Notes: generated by a model not told the origin, from the sequence alone. A stretch of 57,735 nt of DNA from Flavobacterium collinsii (GCF_902804485.1 NZ_CADCST010000069.1:1-57735); one strand, 5' to 3'. Positions 33,760 to 43,434 are shown, counted from the stretch's first letter. Numbers and translations are program-made.

Positions 33760-36249
33760 CTAGTCTAGTGCATTCAAAATCTTCAATCCAAAAATAATTC
33801 CATTTTGTTGGATGCCTCCCTGATAGGAATGTACATAATCTAGTCGGAAGATCTTAAACTTGCCAAATCCTAAATTGTCTAAACCGGCAGTAAACTCCGT
33901 GTATGGTTTTCGATCCGGTATGGCCAGAGAGTGGAAACCAATGTTCATAGTTGATTTTAAAAGATTCAAAAGCGGGATTTTATTCATGATAAAACCTTTG
34001 TCGTTGTGCTCCAGATGCATTTCAAAATAACTGTCATTAGTACTGTTCGTATAATAAGGCATTAGGTTGAAAACATTCAGATAACGGTCACTGGTTCCAA
34101 TATGAGTCTGGTTTCCGTTAAAATGTTTGTAATCGATAAATGAAATGTTATCAGCGTTAAAGAATTTTGCAGCTTTAAAACTCATGCCTAATACTCCTTT
34201 ATTACCCAAAGATAAATCGTAGAATATGGCCGCTCCGATTTTTTCAAATTCATATTTCTTTTCACTGGCGGCAAATGCTTTTTCAATAGACAAGAAAAGG
34301 GTTGGGAATTTGTCGTCTTTAAAATTATATCTTCCGTCCGGTCTTGAAATGTATTTGTTTCCAAAGTTAATTCGGGCGCCTAAAGAAGTTTTAAACAAAT
34401 GGTGTTGGCTAAATGCCGGAGTCGTAAAATCGTTTGGTGCCAGTGGATTATTTGACGAGTAGAAGTCCTCTTTTTTAAAGAAAGTATAATCTGTAGTGTT
34501 AAAAAGTGGTTTGCGTTGTTCGTAAGCTACGTTTGCATTCAGATTGACACCATTCAGAATATTTTGTGAATAGTTAATCTGTGCAAACTCCAGATTGTAC
34601 AGTTTCATGTAATTGTCTTTAAAAAACAATGAGCTCACAGAATTGATCAGCTTGCTGATTGGTTCGGCACTATTGAATTGTGCCACTTTAGTTCCTCCTG
34701 AAATTCTGATAAAAGCATAATTTATATTGTTGAATTTATGACTGAATTCTCCAATAACTCTAAAGCGATCTTCTGAAAAACCATAATTAAAAGTGGTACT
34801 GATGGAAGTCGTTTTGCTTTCATCTTCACTCCACTTTTTAAAAGAAAAACCAGAATCTAAATTAAAACCCTGAACCGTATTAAAACTTAAAGAAGTCAGA
34901 TTCAATAATCCTTTATAGTCAAAAGAATGTCGTTTGAAGGTGTTTTTGTAATCGTACCCCATCAACACATCCAATACTTTAAACTTGTTGTTTTTGGCAT
35001 CAATTGAGTCTATGTATTTTTGAGATTTGCGAATAACCAGCAGGCTGTCTTTTTTTGTATAATCAGTGCTTTCTTCGATCGTTAGGGGAATTGGACGAAT
35101 GTTGTTCCAGAAGGCATCATCTTTTTTGTTTGCATTGAGTTCGAATGAGACAATTTCATTTCCGAATGTTTTCTTTTCAAACGAAGCAGGAAATTCATAA
35201 TTGGAATATACATAGGCAAATTTTCCGGAAAATTTAATGCCAAAAATACTGGCTGTGAAATCTAAGGTTTGCGCATTTTTGATCCAGATTTTATTTTTCG
35301 TATTGTAGCTAAAACTTTGTTTTAGATTCATTACCTCCGTGAATTCGTTTTTCATACGATAGCCTTTGATGTCCAGATCAATTGCATAAATGGCAAAGCT
35401 GTCATCTACTATGTAAATGTAGCCTTCAAAAACAGGCTCTTTGTCACGTTTTGGAATTACCTTGATTTTATAAATCTGCTGTTTGTTGTCATCGAAAAAA
35501 GTGCCTTCAAGTTTGTATTTGTAATAAGCGAAAGCATTGTCTGCAATAGGAGAAATGAGTTTAGTATCGAAGCTTATAGTGTTTTCGTAAAAATCATAAG
35601 TCGATCGGGAAGCAGTGTTATAGCTGTATCCTCTATTGTTTCCTGAAATTTTAGAAGCGACAATGCGTTCTTTTAGCTTATTGGGTTTTTCAAAAGTAAC
35701 TTTAGATATGGTTTCAGATAAATATAGAATCCCTGTTCCTGTCGAGTCTAAATTGGAAGCCATATCATCACCGAGATCTACTTTTTGTCCGAGAATTTTC
35801 TTGGGCAAATCTTTGACCTTAAACATCCCTTTGGAGTAAAAATCGGCTGTATATCGGATAACTTTGTCGGAGTTGTCTTTTTTGCTGGCAATGGCACTTT
35901 TTATAATGGTGTTGGCAGGATTGTTTTTTGGGTCGATTACTACTTCGTTTAAGGCAAAACTTTCTTCAGACATTTTTACATCCGGAAGTGTTGTTTTGGC
36001 ATCAGTTGGAATTGTTATTTTTTGAGTCCTATACCCGAGATACTGGAAAACGATTTTGTTTTTGCCGGGTTCTTTTATGGTAAGCTGAAATTTCCCTTGT
36101 TCGTTAGAAGTTGTTCCGCTATAGGTGTTTTCTTCAAAGATGGAAACAAAAGGCAAAGGTTTGCCTTTTTCATCGGTTACGGTTCCCTTAATTTGGGCGA
36201 AGTTTGAAATTGAAAAAAATAAAAAGGCAAGTAGAGTATAGTTTTTCAT
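33760..36249 (-). CDS. DUF5686 protein with carboxypeptidase-like regulatory domain
   Basis: 829 residues from ATG at 36249, giving the signal peptide MKNYTLLAFLFFSISNFAQ; the ATG at 36267 would put charged residues before the signal. Residues ~20-110 are a carboxypeptidase-D regulatory-like beta sandwich (IKGTVTDEKGKPLPFVSIFE), then the long DUF5686 region predicted to form an outer-membrane beta-barrel, ending GGIQQNGIIFGLKILNAL. It resembles a TonB-dependent receptor without a plug or TonB box. Probably an outer-membrane protein of unknown cargo. Confidence 0.88.
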   Translation of the reverse strand: MKNYTLLAFLFFSISNFAQIKGTVTDEKGKPLPFVSIFEENTYSGTTSNEQGKFQLTIKEPGKNKIVFQYLGYRTQKITIPTDAKTTLPDVKMSEESFALNEVVIDPKNNPANTIIKSAIASKKDNSDKVIRYTADFYSKGMFKVKDLPKKILGQKVDLGDDMASNLDSTGTGILYLSETISKVTFEKPNKLKERIVASKISGNNRGYSYNTASRSTYDFYENTISFDTKLISPIADNAFAYYKYKLEGTFFDDNKQQIYKIKVIPKRDKEPVFEGYIYIVDDSFAIYAIDLDIKGYRMKNEFTEVMNLKQSFSYNTKNKIWIKNAQTLDFTASIFGIKFSGKFAYVYSNYEFPASFEKKTFGNEIVSFELNANKKDDAFWNNIRPIPLTIEESTDYTKKDSLLVIRKSQKYIDSIDAKNNKFKVLDVLMGYDYKNTFKRHSFDYKGLLNLTSLSFNTVQGFNLDSGFSFKKWSEDESKTTSISTTFNYGFSEDRFRVIGEFSHKFNNINYAFIRISGGTKVAQFNSAEPISKLINSVSSLFFKDNYMKLYNLEFAQINYSQNILNGVNLNANVAYEQRKPLFNTTDYTFFKKEDFYSSNNPLAPNDFTTPAFSQHHLFKTSLGARINFGNKYISRPDGRYNFKDDKFPTLFLSIEKAFAASEKKYEFEKIGAAIFYDLSLGNKGVLGMSFKAAKFFNADNISFIDYKHFNGNQTHIGTSDRYLNVFNLMPYYTNSTNDSYFEMHLEHNDKGFIMNKIPLLNLLKSTMNIGFHSLAIPDRKPYTEFTAGLDNLGFGKFKIFRLDYVHSYQGGIQQNGIIFGLKILNALD

Positions 36250-36320
36250 GAAAGTGGTTTCTCTCACAAAAATAGAATAAGTTAAAAATGAGGATATTAA
36301 AAATTTGTTAAATTAAAAGT

Positions 36321-36499
36321 TGTGAAATGTTGGCTGTAAAATGTAAGTAACAGGTTAATTTTACCAGTATAATTTTGATTGACGATTTCTGATTCATAAA
36401 ACGTTATCAAATGTGCAATGCTCCTGGATTTACAATTTAAACGGTAAAATATTTCAGATCACACATTTCACATTTTACAGTTTACATCTAACATCTCAC
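36321..36499. repeat. 7-nt periodic inverted repeat 3' of aroQ
   Basis: Left arm 36321-36348: TGTGAAA, TGTTGGC, TGTAAAA, TGTAAGT. Right arm 36458-36499: units ATCACAC, ATTTCAC, ATTTTAC, AGTTTAC, ATCTAAC and ATCTCAC, complementary in register to the left words. The right arm overlaps the last bases of aroQ (stop at 36496). The same heptad family occurs again just upstream of aroQ. Confidence 0.8.
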
Positions 36500-36909
36500 A
36501 GAAAAGATTGAATCGCCAGTTCGTAACTTTTTAGTCCAAAACCAAGGATAACACCTTTAGCATTTCCGGATAAATAGGATTGATGTCTGAAACTTTCACG
36601 GGCGTAAGTATTAGAAATATGAACTTCGATCACCGGAGTGGTAACAGCTTTCATCGCATCGCCCAATCCTATAGACGTGTGAGTGTAAGCTCCGGCATTC
36701 AAGATAATCCCGTCAAATGAAAAACCGAATTCCTGGATTTTTCCAATCAATTCACCTTCAATATTGCTTTGGTAATACGAAAGTTCAAGGTTTGGAAATT
36801 TGACCTGCAACGTTTCAAAATAATCTTCAAAAGTTTGACTTCCGTAAACTTCCGGTTCTCTTTTTCCTAAAAGATTCAAATTGGGTCCGTTGATGATGGC
36901 AATTTTCAT
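36496..36909 (-). CDS. aroQ: 3-dehydroquinate dehydratase, type II
   Basis: 137 residues from ATG at 36909; a longer reading from 36957 lies in heptad repeats and is rejected. All type II hallmarks are seen: NGPNLNLLGKREPEVYG with catalytic Tyr and Arg, ILNAGAYTHTSIGLGDA, and the substrate-binding EVHISNTYARESFRHQSYL. Third step of the shikimate pathway (dehydroquinate to dehydroshikimate). Heptad repeats lie on both sides. Confidence 0.94.
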   Translation of the reverse strand: MKIAIINGPNLNLLGKREPEVYGSQTFEDYFETLQVKFPNLELSYYQSNIEGELIGKIQEFGFSFDGIILNAGAYTHTSIGLGDAMKAVTTPVIEVHISNTYARESFRHQSYLSGNAKGVILGFGLKSYELAIQSFL

Positions 36910-36917
36910 GAGCTTAG

Positions 36918-36959
36918 TGTAATATGTGAAATGTAAATTTTGAAATGTGATATGCAATT
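36918..36959. repeat. 7-nt periodic repeat array upstream of aroQ
   Basis: Units TGTAATA (36918-36924), TGTGAAA, TGTAAAT, TTTGAAA, TGTGATA and TGCAATT in 7-nt register. Same word family as the array downstream of aroQ at 36321-36499. Confidence 0.75.
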
Positions 36960-37027
36960 GGTGTTTTCATTGCTATTGACTTTTGCCTATGTCATTGATC
37001 TTTGCCATTGCATAGCTGTAAAAATAA

Positions 37028-37058
37028 AAAAACCGTTCCAATTAATAGAACGGTTTTT
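37028..37058 (-). terminator. Terminator of the minus-strand porin-like gene
   Basis: 11-bp stem AAAAACCGTTC (37028-37038) / GAACGGTTTTT (37048-37058), immediately 3' of the gene ending at 37081, with T-runs on both strands. Confidence 0.8.
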
Positions 37059-37080
37059 GTAAAAGTATGTGATATATTTT

Positions 37081-37641
37081 TTAGAATAAGAATCCGGCTG
37101 AGATTTGGAAAGTTGAATTTTTAACATCTGCATTTTTAGACGCTTCTGTTAATCCTAAACCATAACGACCCTGAACAAAGATGCTTTTAGTAAGTTTTAC
37201 TCCTAATCCTGCATTAAGACCAAATTCAAAAGTTTCAGCATCTTTAACGTCGAACTTGTTTTTCTCGCTTAATAAAAACGAAGCCTGAGGCCCAACTTCT
37301 ACACTAAAAGTATCATTTAGGTAAAATTTAGCCATTACTGGAATAGATAAGTAGCCTAATTTGTTTTTAAATTCACTAACTGCATTTTTATAAGTTGCAC
37401 CTTGTGTCGAGTATAAAAGCTCAGGTTGAATAGCAAATTTATCAAGTAGTTTTATTTCGGCAACTACACCAGCATGGTAACTTGTAATACCATCTTTGTC
37501 AAATGCAACTCCGTTAAGACCAGCGTCTCCGGTTTGACTTGCAAAGTTAACCCCCGCTTTAACTCCAAATTGTACCAATTGAGCCTGAATTGTAGCTGAA
37601 GTTGCGATGAACAAGACAGCTGCTAAGATTATTTTTTTCAT
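37081..37641 (-). CDS. Outer membrane beta-barrel (porin family) protein
   Basis: 186-residue outer-membrane protein with a signal peptide (MKKIILAAVLFIATSATIQA) and an OmpA/OMP_b-brl-type small eight-stranded barrel: alternating strands such as LVQFGVKAGVNFASQTG, an IQPELLYSTQGATY motif, and a C-terminal aromatic strand ending ISAGFLF. Paralogue of the divergently transcribed 38065 gene, sharing the same opening and the IQPELL(F/Y)STQG block. Typical of the porin family (PF13568); specific function unknown. Confidence 0.88.
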   Translation of the reverse strand: MKKIILAAVLFIATSATIQAQLVQFGVKAGVNFASQTGDAGLNGVAFDKDGITSYHAGVVAEIKLLDKFAIQPELLYSTQGATYKNAVSEFKNKLGYLSIPVMAKFYLNDTFSVEVGPQASFLLSEKNKFDVKDAETFEFGLNAGLGVKLTKSIFVQGRYGLGLTEASKNADVKNSTFQISAGFLF

Positions 37642-38064
37642 AAAAGTGTTTTTAAAATTGATGTTTTAAATGTTATCTAATAGTCAAAACTACAGAATTA
37701 GGAATTTATTGTTTTATATTTTGGTTTAAATAATTACTAAATTTCCCATGTTTATTGGTTTTTAGTCTGTAATTAACTCTATTTAAGAAGTTTATTGATA
37801 ATATGTTTTTGCTTATGAAACTTTAATTTAATCGGATTTTTATTTCAAATTAAAAATAAAGACTATTTTATTTAGTAAGTTAATTATGATGTTCAAACTT
37901 AAATTCTGCACTTGAATGCAGCGAAAAGATCTCCTAAATTATAATATATTTTCAAATTTAAGAGAGGTAAATTGTATGTACTGTTTTATTTCCTATAATA
38001 AAAATGAGTTTTTAATAAGGTTATCTTTATATTTGATATCGAATAACCCAAAAAACAAATTGTA
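37642..38064. other. Divergent regulatory region between two porin-like genes
   Basis: 423 bp, no gene. A TATATTTG -7 element lies at 38028-38035, 30 bp before the plus-strand porin ATG. The remainder is very AT-rich; no other clear site or repeat was seen. Confidence 0.55.
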
Positions 38065-38646
38065 ATGAAAAGAATAATTTTGGCTGCTATAGCAGTAATG
38101 GCGTTTGGATTTACTAACGCTCAGCAAACGAGATTTGGAGTAAAAGGAGGCCTTAATATTTCAACGGTAGTTGGAGGAGATGTTGAAGATACTAAATCTC
38201 TTATAGGTTTTCACGTTGGAGGTTTTGCAGAAATTCATGTTGTTCAGCGATTTTTTATTCAGCCAGAGCTTTTGTTCTCTACTCAGGGAACTAAAGTTGA
38301 TGTACCTTCAGGGGCTGATTCCGATATTAAATTGAATTATTTGAATATTCCGGTATTGGCTAAGTATTATATCATTGATAAAAAGTTTAACGTTGAAGCT
38401 GGTCCGCAGCTAGGGGTGTTGCTTTCAGCTAAATTAGATGGTAATGACATTAAAGATTTTACCAGATCAGTAGATCTTGGTTTTAACTTAGGAGCCGGAT
38501 ACAGTTTTACAGATAATCTTTCAGTTGGTCTTCGTTATACAATTGGTTTATCTCCTCTTACTGATAAAGATATCGACAATTCAAGAGATTATTATGACAG
38601 TGCTAAAAATAGTAACCTTGCGTTGTCTTTGGCTTACAAATTCTAG
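38065..38646 (+). CDS. Outer membrane beta-barrel (porin family) protein
   Basis: 193-residue exported small beta-barrel, signal peptide MKRIILAAIAVMAFGFTNAQ, then TRFGVKGGLNISTVVGG, the conserved IQPELLFSTQGTK and the NIPVLAKYYI strand, ending LALSLAYKF. Clear paralogue of the divergent gene at 37081. The pair lies between aroQ and xerD, which I recall as often neighbours in flavobacteria. Function unknown. A terminator follows at 38671. Confidence 0.88.
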   Translation: MKRIILAAIAVMAFGFTNAQQTRFGVKGGLNISTVVGGDVEDTKSLIGFHVGGFAEIHVVQRFFIQPELLFSTQGTKVDVPSGADSDIKLNYLNIPVLAKYYIIDKKFNVEAGPQLGVLLSAKLDGNDIKDFTRSVDLGFNLGAGYSFTDNLSVGLRYTIGLSPLTDKDIDNSRDYYDSAKNSNLALSLAYKF

Positions 38647-38670
38647 TTTTTGCAAAAAAAAATATATTTG

Positions 38671-38698
38671 AAAACCTTCCTTTAATCGGGAAGGTTTT
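38671..38698 (+). terminator. Terminator after the plus-strand porin-like gene
   Basis: AAAACCTTCC (38671-38680) pairs with GGAAGGTTTT (38689-38698), followed by a T-run, between the porin stop at 38646 and xerD. Confidence 0.8.
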
Positions 38699-38729
38699 TT
38701 TATGCTTAAAAATGTTTTACTTTGTACAT

Positions 38730-39626
38730 ATGAAATGGGACCGTTACATAAAAGATTATCAGTCGTATCTGCGTATTGAGAGAGGTTTGTCTAAAAATAC
38801 TATCGAAAACTATGGTTTTGATATCGAACGGCTGTGTCTTTTTTTGGAAACGAATAGTATAGAGATCTCTCCGCTTAAAATTGATGATGAAACGGTACAG
38901 CAGTTTATTTATGCGGTCGCTAAAGAAGTCAATCCACGCTCGCAGGCGCGAATTATTTCGGGACTAAAAAGCTTCTTTAATTATCTGGTATTTGAAGATT
39001 ATAGAAATGACAGTCCAATGGAATTGATTGAGACTCCCAAAACGGGAAGAAAATTGCCCGATACACTATCTGTAGAGGAGATAGATACTCTTATTGGGGC
39101 AATTGATCTAAGTACCAATGAAGGCGAACGAAATCGTGCTATGCTCGAAACTTTATATGGCTGTGGGCTTCGGGTTTCCGAACTGGTTATGTTAAAAATT
39201 TCAGATTTATTTTTTGATGAAGGTTTTGTGAAAATTACCGGAAAAGGAAATAAAGAGCGTTTTGTTCCTGTGGGAAAAGTGACTCAAAAATACATACAGA
39301 TTTATCAGAAGGAGATTCGAGGGAATCTTAAAATAAAAAAAGGCTGTGAGGATACCTTGTTTTTAAATAGGAGAGGCAATCACCTTACACGTGCCATGAT
39401 TTTTACCATTATAAAAGATCTTGCGGTAAAAATCAACCTGCATAAGAGTATTAGTCCGCATACTTTGCGGCATTCTTTTGCAACTCATTTACTCGAAAAT
39501 GGTGCCGACTTAAGATCGATCCAGTTGATGTTAGGGCACGAATCTATTACTACTACCGAAATTTATGTGCATTTGGATAGGAGTTTTCTGAAAGAAGTGA
39601 TGTTTTCTTTTCATCCAAGGAAATAA
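38730..39626 (+). CDS. xerD: Site-specific tyrosine recombinase XerD
   Basis: 298 residues from the ATG at 38730; the preceding ATG at 38712 adds six residues and is less likely because 298 is the canonical length. The N-terminal SAM-like domain begins KWDRYIKDYQSYLRIERGLS. The catalytic tetrad is readable: Arg in GCGLRVSEL, Lys in GKGNKERFVPVG, His-x-x-Arg in HTLRHSFATHL, and Tyr in TTTEIYVH. Resolves chromosome dimers at dif with FtsK; dif is not in the window. Assignment as XerD rather than XerC follows common annotation in Bacteroidetes. Confidence 0.9.
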   Translation: MKWDRYIKDYQSYLRIERGLSKNTIENYGFDIERLCLFLETNSIEISPLKIDDETVQQFIYAVAKEVNPRSQARIISGLKSFFNYLVFEDYRNDSPMELIETPKTGRKLPDTLSVEEIDTLIGAIDLSTNEGERNRAMLETLYGCGLRVSELVMLKISDLFFDEGFVKITGKGNKERFVPVGKVTQKYIQIYQKEIRGNLKIKKGCEDTLFLNRRGNHLTRAMIFTIIKDLAVKINLHKSISPHTLRHSFATHLLENGADLRSIQLMLGHESITTTEIYVHLDRSFLKEVMFSFHPRK

Positions 39627-39777
39627 TTTTTGAAGCGGAAAGTCATTTTTAAATCAAAAAGTAATATATTGTGTAAAGTTTTGTGTTAGTTAGAGTCTAA
39701 AAGTGTCAATTTTAGCTTTTTGCTCTTGCTATTGAGATCATTGTTTTAATATTTCAATCTACATAAATAAGTGATAT

Positions 39778-41298
39778 ATGGTTTTTGATTTATATGGAAA
39801 TGAGAATTGCTTAGAGGTAAATAATTTTTATAAAAAATTGCTTGCCGAGATGCCGGATCTACTGTTTCAATTTGTTATCGACAGCGATAACAGGTATTCT
39901 TTCCCTTTGGTCAGCAAATCTGCTGATGATATTTTTGAGCTTAGTGTAGAAGATTTTACCAATGATATAAAATTGGTTATTTACGATCGGATTTCTCTTC
40001 AGGATCGTGATCTTTTTTTTCAATCTTTGGTCAAATCGCGTAAAGAAGTGCAACCTTGGAATGTTGAATTTAGAGCCCTTTTGCCTAAAAAAGGATTGCG
40101 GTGGTTTAAGGTTTCGGCCAAAACCGAACGGTCTGCAGACGGACGAGTTAGTTTTTTCGGGCATGTTTCGGATATTACGGAACTAAAGGACAAAGAAGAA
40201 AAGCTGCGTATTTCCGAAGAACGTTTTCAGTTTGCTCTTGAGGCTTCTACGGCTGGAATTTGGGATTGGGATATGGTGACTAATACGGTCTTCTATTCGT
40301 CGTTGTCCTTAAAGATTCTGGAGTTAGAATCGACGGATATTTTTGATGATCCGGAACGGTGGGATAAGATTGTGCATCCGGAAGATCTTCCAAAGTATTA
40401 TTCAGATATTCAAGAACATTTCGATAATAAAATTCCCTATTACGAAAACTATCATCGGGTAATGACTTCAAGTGGTAATTATAAATGGATTTTAGATCGG
40501 GGAAAAGTAATTGAAAGGGATGGTAACGGAAGGCCATTGCGTGTAATTGGTACACATACTGATGTTTCTTTGCAAAAAGAGAAAGAATTAGAGCTCTTGA
40601 AAACGATGAAACTGTACAGTGATCAAAACAGTCGCTTGGTAAATTTTTCACATATTGTTTCGCATAATTTAAATACTCAGGCCGGAAATATAAAATCTAT
40701 TTTAGATTTTATTGACGCAGATGTGGATAAGCAAACGATAAACGAAATGTTAGAACATTTGCGAACAGTTTCAAATGATTTGAATGATACGATCGCAAAT
40801 TTAACCCAGATTGTAAAAACACAAAGCAATATCAATATCGCTGTGGCGCCTTTGAGGCTTTCGGAATATATAGAGAAAACGATTACAACTATTAAAGGCT
40901 ATGATAAACAAACAAAAGTTACGATTGTTAACAATGTTCCGAAGTATCTGACGATTAATTTTAATCCGGCTTATCTGGAAAGTGTTCTCTTGAATTTTAC
41001 AACAAATGCGATAAAGTATGCGCATCCGGACAGGGATCCTGTAGTTGTTTTTGATTTTTCAATTGAGCCGGAAGGTTATAAATCCTTAAAAATTACAGAT
41101 AATGGTTTAGGGATTGATTTGGCAGTTTATGGTGATCTTTTATTTGGGATGTATAAAACGTTTCATAAACATCAGGAAGCACGTGGAATTGGTCTGTATA
41201 TTACCAGAAATCAGATAGAGGCGATGAAGGGAAGTATTTCGGTAGAAAGTAAAGTAGGGGTAGGAACTAGTTTTAAAATTATCTTTAACGATATTTAA
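39778..41298 (+). CDS. PAS domain-containing sensor histidine kinase
   Basis: 506-residue cytoplasmic-type kinase with two PAS/PAC regions (residues ~20-135 and ~145-270, PAC motifs WFKVSAKTERSADGRVSFFG and RVIGTHTDVSLQKE). A HisKA-like dimerisation helix carries the phospho-acceptor His in NFSHIVSHNLNTQ. The ATPase domain shows N-box NFTTNAIKYAHP, G1 ITDNGLGID and G2 ARGIGLYITR. No transmembrane segment, so a soluble sensor. No response regulator is adjacent, so it is an orphan kinase. A bidirectional terminator separates it from rny. Confidence 0.9.
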   Translation: MVFDLYGNENCLEVNNFYKKLLAEMPDLLFQFVIDSDNRYSFPLVSKSADDIFELSVEDFTNDIKLVIYDRISLQDRDLFFQSLVKSRKEVQPWNVEFRALLPKKGLRWFKVSAKTERSADGRVSFFGHVSDITELKDKEEKLRISEERFQFALEASTAGIWDWDMVTNTVFYSSLSLKILELESTDIFDDPERWDKIVHPEDLPKYYSDIQEHFDNKIPYYENYHRVMTSSGNYKWILDRGKVIERDGNGRPLRVIGTHTDVSLQKEKELELLKTMKLYSDQNSRLVNFSHIVSHNLNTQAGNIKSILDFIDADVDKQTINEMLEHLRTVSNDLNDTIANLTQIVKTQSNINIAVAPLRLSEYIEKTITTIKGYDKQTKVTIVNNVPKYLTINFNPAYLESVLLNFTTNAIKYAHPDRDPVVVFDFSIEPEGYKSLKITDNGLGIDLAVYGDLLFGMYKTFHKHQEARGIGLYITRNQIEAMKGSISVESKVGVGTSFKIIFNDI

Positions 41299-41314
41299 AA
41301 TATTAAGTTAGTAT

Positions 41315-41352
41315 AAAAAAGAAAGGCTATCATTTGATAGCCTTTCTTTTTT
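41315..41352. terminator. Bidirectional terminator between histidine kinase and rny
   Basis: 18-bp perfect stem AAAAAAGAAAGGCTATCA (41315-41332) and its complement (41335-41352); serves the plus-strand kinase and the minus-strand rny. Confidence 0.85.
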
Positions 41353-41368
41353 ATAAATAGTGAGAAGA

Positions 41369-42931
41369 TTACTTCGCGATATTAACCGCTCTGGTTTCTC
41401 TAATTACAGTAACTTTTACCTGACCCGGGTAAGTCATTTCGGTTTGGATTTTTTGCGAAATCTCGAAAGATAAATTTGCAGCATTATCATCAGAAACTTT
41501 CTCGCTTTCTACAATCACACGAAGTTCTCTACCGGCCTGAATTGCGTATGCATTTTTTACACCGCTAAATCCGTAAGCTACTTCTTCAAGGTCTTTTAGA
41601 CGTTGAATATAAGAGTCTAAAACCTGACGTCTTGCACCTGGTCTTGCACCCGAAATAGCATCACAAACCTGAACAATAGGAGAAAGTAATGATTTCATTT
41701 CAATCTCGTCGTGGTGAGCTCCAATGGCGTTACAAACTTCTTCTTTTTCACCATATTTTTCAGCCCACTGCATTCCTAATAAAGCGTGAGGTAAGTCACT
41801 TTCTGTATCCGGAACTTTACCAATATCATGAAGTAAACCGGCTCTTTTAGCTAGTTTTACGTTTAAGCCTAATTCGGCAGCCATGATACCACAAAGTTTA
41901 GAAACTTCTCTGGAGTGCTGTAATAAGTTTTGTCCGTAAGAAGAACGATATTTCATTCTACCTACCACTTTGATAAGTTCAGGGTGTAAACCGTGAATTC
42001 CTAAATCAATAACAGTACGTTTACCAACTTCGATAATTTCGTCGTCAATTTGTTTGGCTGTTTTAGCAACTACTTCTTCGATTCTTGCAGGGTGAATACG
42101 TCCGTCAGTTACTAATTTGTGTAATGATAAACGGGCAATTTCTCTACGAACGGGATCAAAGCAAGAAAGGATGATTGCTTCCGGTGTATCGTCAACGATA
42201 ATTTCAACTCCTGTTGCAGCTTCAAGTGCTCTAATGTTACGACCTTCACGACCAATGATTCTACCTTTTACGTCGTCAGATTCAATGTTGAAAACAGAAA
42301 CGCAATTTTCAACTGCTTCCTCTGTTCCAACTCTCTGGATCGTATTGATGATGATTTTCTTCGCTTCTTGCTGAGCAGTAAGTTTAGCCTCTTCGATCGT
42401 GTCCTGAATATGAGACATTGCTTTGCTTTTAGCTTCAGCTTTTAAACCTTCGACTAATTGCTCTTTTGCTTCTTCAGCAGAAAGTCCTGAAATTACTTCA
42501 AGCTGTTGCAATTGACTTTTGTGTAATTTATCAACTTCAGTTTGTTTTTTGTCTAAAACTTCAATTTTGTTATTGTATTCCTGTGTTTTAGATTCAAAAT
42601 CGTCGTTTACTTTTTTTGCCTTCGAAAGTTCGTTTGAAACTTGTGATTCTTTATCACGTACTCTTTTTTCTACCTCGGCTACTTTTTTGTCTCTTGCTAA
42701 AATAACTTGTTCATGCTCTGATTTTAGTTCGATAAAACGCTCTTTTGCCTGAAGGATTTTATCTTTTTTGATATTTTCAGCTTCTAAATTAGCATCTTTT
42801 AAAATGGAAGCTGCTTCTTTTTTTGCGTTTTTAATGAGGTTAGAAATATTGCTTTTTTCGATAATTTTAGCAATTGCAAAACCTGCTGCAATTCCTATAA
42901 TACCTGAAATAATGATCGTTATTATGTCCAT
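41369..42931 (-). CDS. rny: Ribonuclease Y
   Basis: 520-residue membrane-anchored endoribonuclease initiating mRNA decay. N-terminal TM segment ([20 protein letters not shown]), a long coiled coil of about 150 residues, a KH domain with [20 protein letters not shown], and an HD phosphohydrolase domain with [14 protein letters not shown], ending [19 protein letters not shown]. The HD catalytic pair is intact. It lies directly downstream of the 6S-like RNA. Confidence 0.95.
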   Translation of the reverse strand: MDIITIIISGIIGIAAGFAIAKIIEKSNISNLIKNAKKEAASILKDANLEAENIKKDKILQAKERFIELKSEHEQVILARDKKVAEVEKRVRDKESQVSNELSKAKKVNDDFESKTQEYNNKIEVLDKKQTEVDKLHKSQLQQLEVISGLSAEEAKEQLVEGLKAEAKSKAMSHIQDTIEEAKLTAQQEAKKIIINTIQRVGTEEAVENCVSVFNIESDDVKGRIIGREGRNIRALEAATGVEIIVDDTPEAIILSCFDPVRREIARLSLHKLVTDGRIHPARIEEVVAKTAKQIDDEIIEVGKRTVIDLGIHGLHPELIKVVGRMKYRSSYGQNLLQHSREVSKLCGIMAAELGLNVKLAKRAGLLHDIGKVPDTESDLPHALLGMQWAEKYGEKEEVCNAIGAHHDEIEMKSLLSPIVQVCDAISGARPGARRQVLDSYIQRLKDLEEVAYGFSGVKNAYAIQAGRELRVIVESEKVSDDNAANLSFEISQKIQTEMTYPGQVKVTVIRETRAVNIAK

Positions 42932-42951
42932 GTTTGTTAAAATTTATATAT

Positions 42952-43113
42952 AAAAAAAGCCTACATTAATTGCTTGAATAAACTCGTAAAGACAAGTTTT
43001 GAGCTAACTCACTGTTCAAGTTTCCAAGCCGAAGCATGGCATACTATAGTAGCGACGATTTGCTCATTCTAAATTGTTAGTGTTGAGTTTACCAATTGTG
43101 AACTAATGTAGGC
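42952..43113 (-). ncRNA. ssrS: 6S-like RNA candidate (6S-Flavo type)
   Basis: About 155-nt structured RNA on the minus strand between zapA and rny. The ends pair over ten bases: GCCTACATTA at the 5' end (43113 to 43104) with TAATGTAGGC at the 3' end (42968 to 42959), then seven T's (42958-42952) as a terminator. Inside are a hairpin capped by a UUCG tetraloop (GCCATGC-TTCG-GCTTGG region) and CTTGAA/TTCAAG complementary segments, leaving a large open bubble as in 6S RNA. Position next to zapA matches the classical ssrS location in other bacteria. The identification is from structure and position, not from a covariance search. Confidence 0.65.
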
Positions 43114-43140
43114 AGTATCTTAGTTGTTGTAAAAGAACGT

Positions 43141-43434
43141 TTAATTTTCGAGATATTGATCTAATAGCGAATTTAATCTTTTAATTCTTTCGATAGTTTC
43201 TTCACCATCGATTGCGTTATCAATTTGTTTTTGTTCGACTTGTGATGCAAATTGCAGGGCACACATCGCCAGAACATCCTGTTTATCGCGAACCGCGTAA
43301 CTTTCTTCGAATTGCTTGATCATAGCATCAATTTTTTTAGAAGCACTTCTAAGTCCTTCTTCCTGAGCTGGTTCTACCGTTAAAGGGTAAACTCTGTCTG
43401 CAATTGATATTTTAATTCTAAGCTTTCCGTCCAT
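43141..43434 (-). CDS. zapA: Cell division protein ZapA
   Basis: 97-residue ZapA-like protein promoting FtsZ bundling. N-terminal beta strand plus helix KIKISIADRVYPLTVEPAQE and a long coiled-coil helix with RSASKKIDAMIKQFEESYAV, followed by QDVLAMCALQFASQVEQKQ, characteristic of the family. Nine bases after the coiled-coil partner gene, so one operon; upstream of the 6S-like RNA. Family certain, function by homology. Confidence 0.88.
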   Translation of the reverse strand: MDGKLRIKISIADRVYPLTVEPAQEEGLRSASKKIDAMIKQFEESYAVRDKQDVLAMCALQFASQVEQKQIDNAIDGEETIERIKRLNSLLDQYLEN

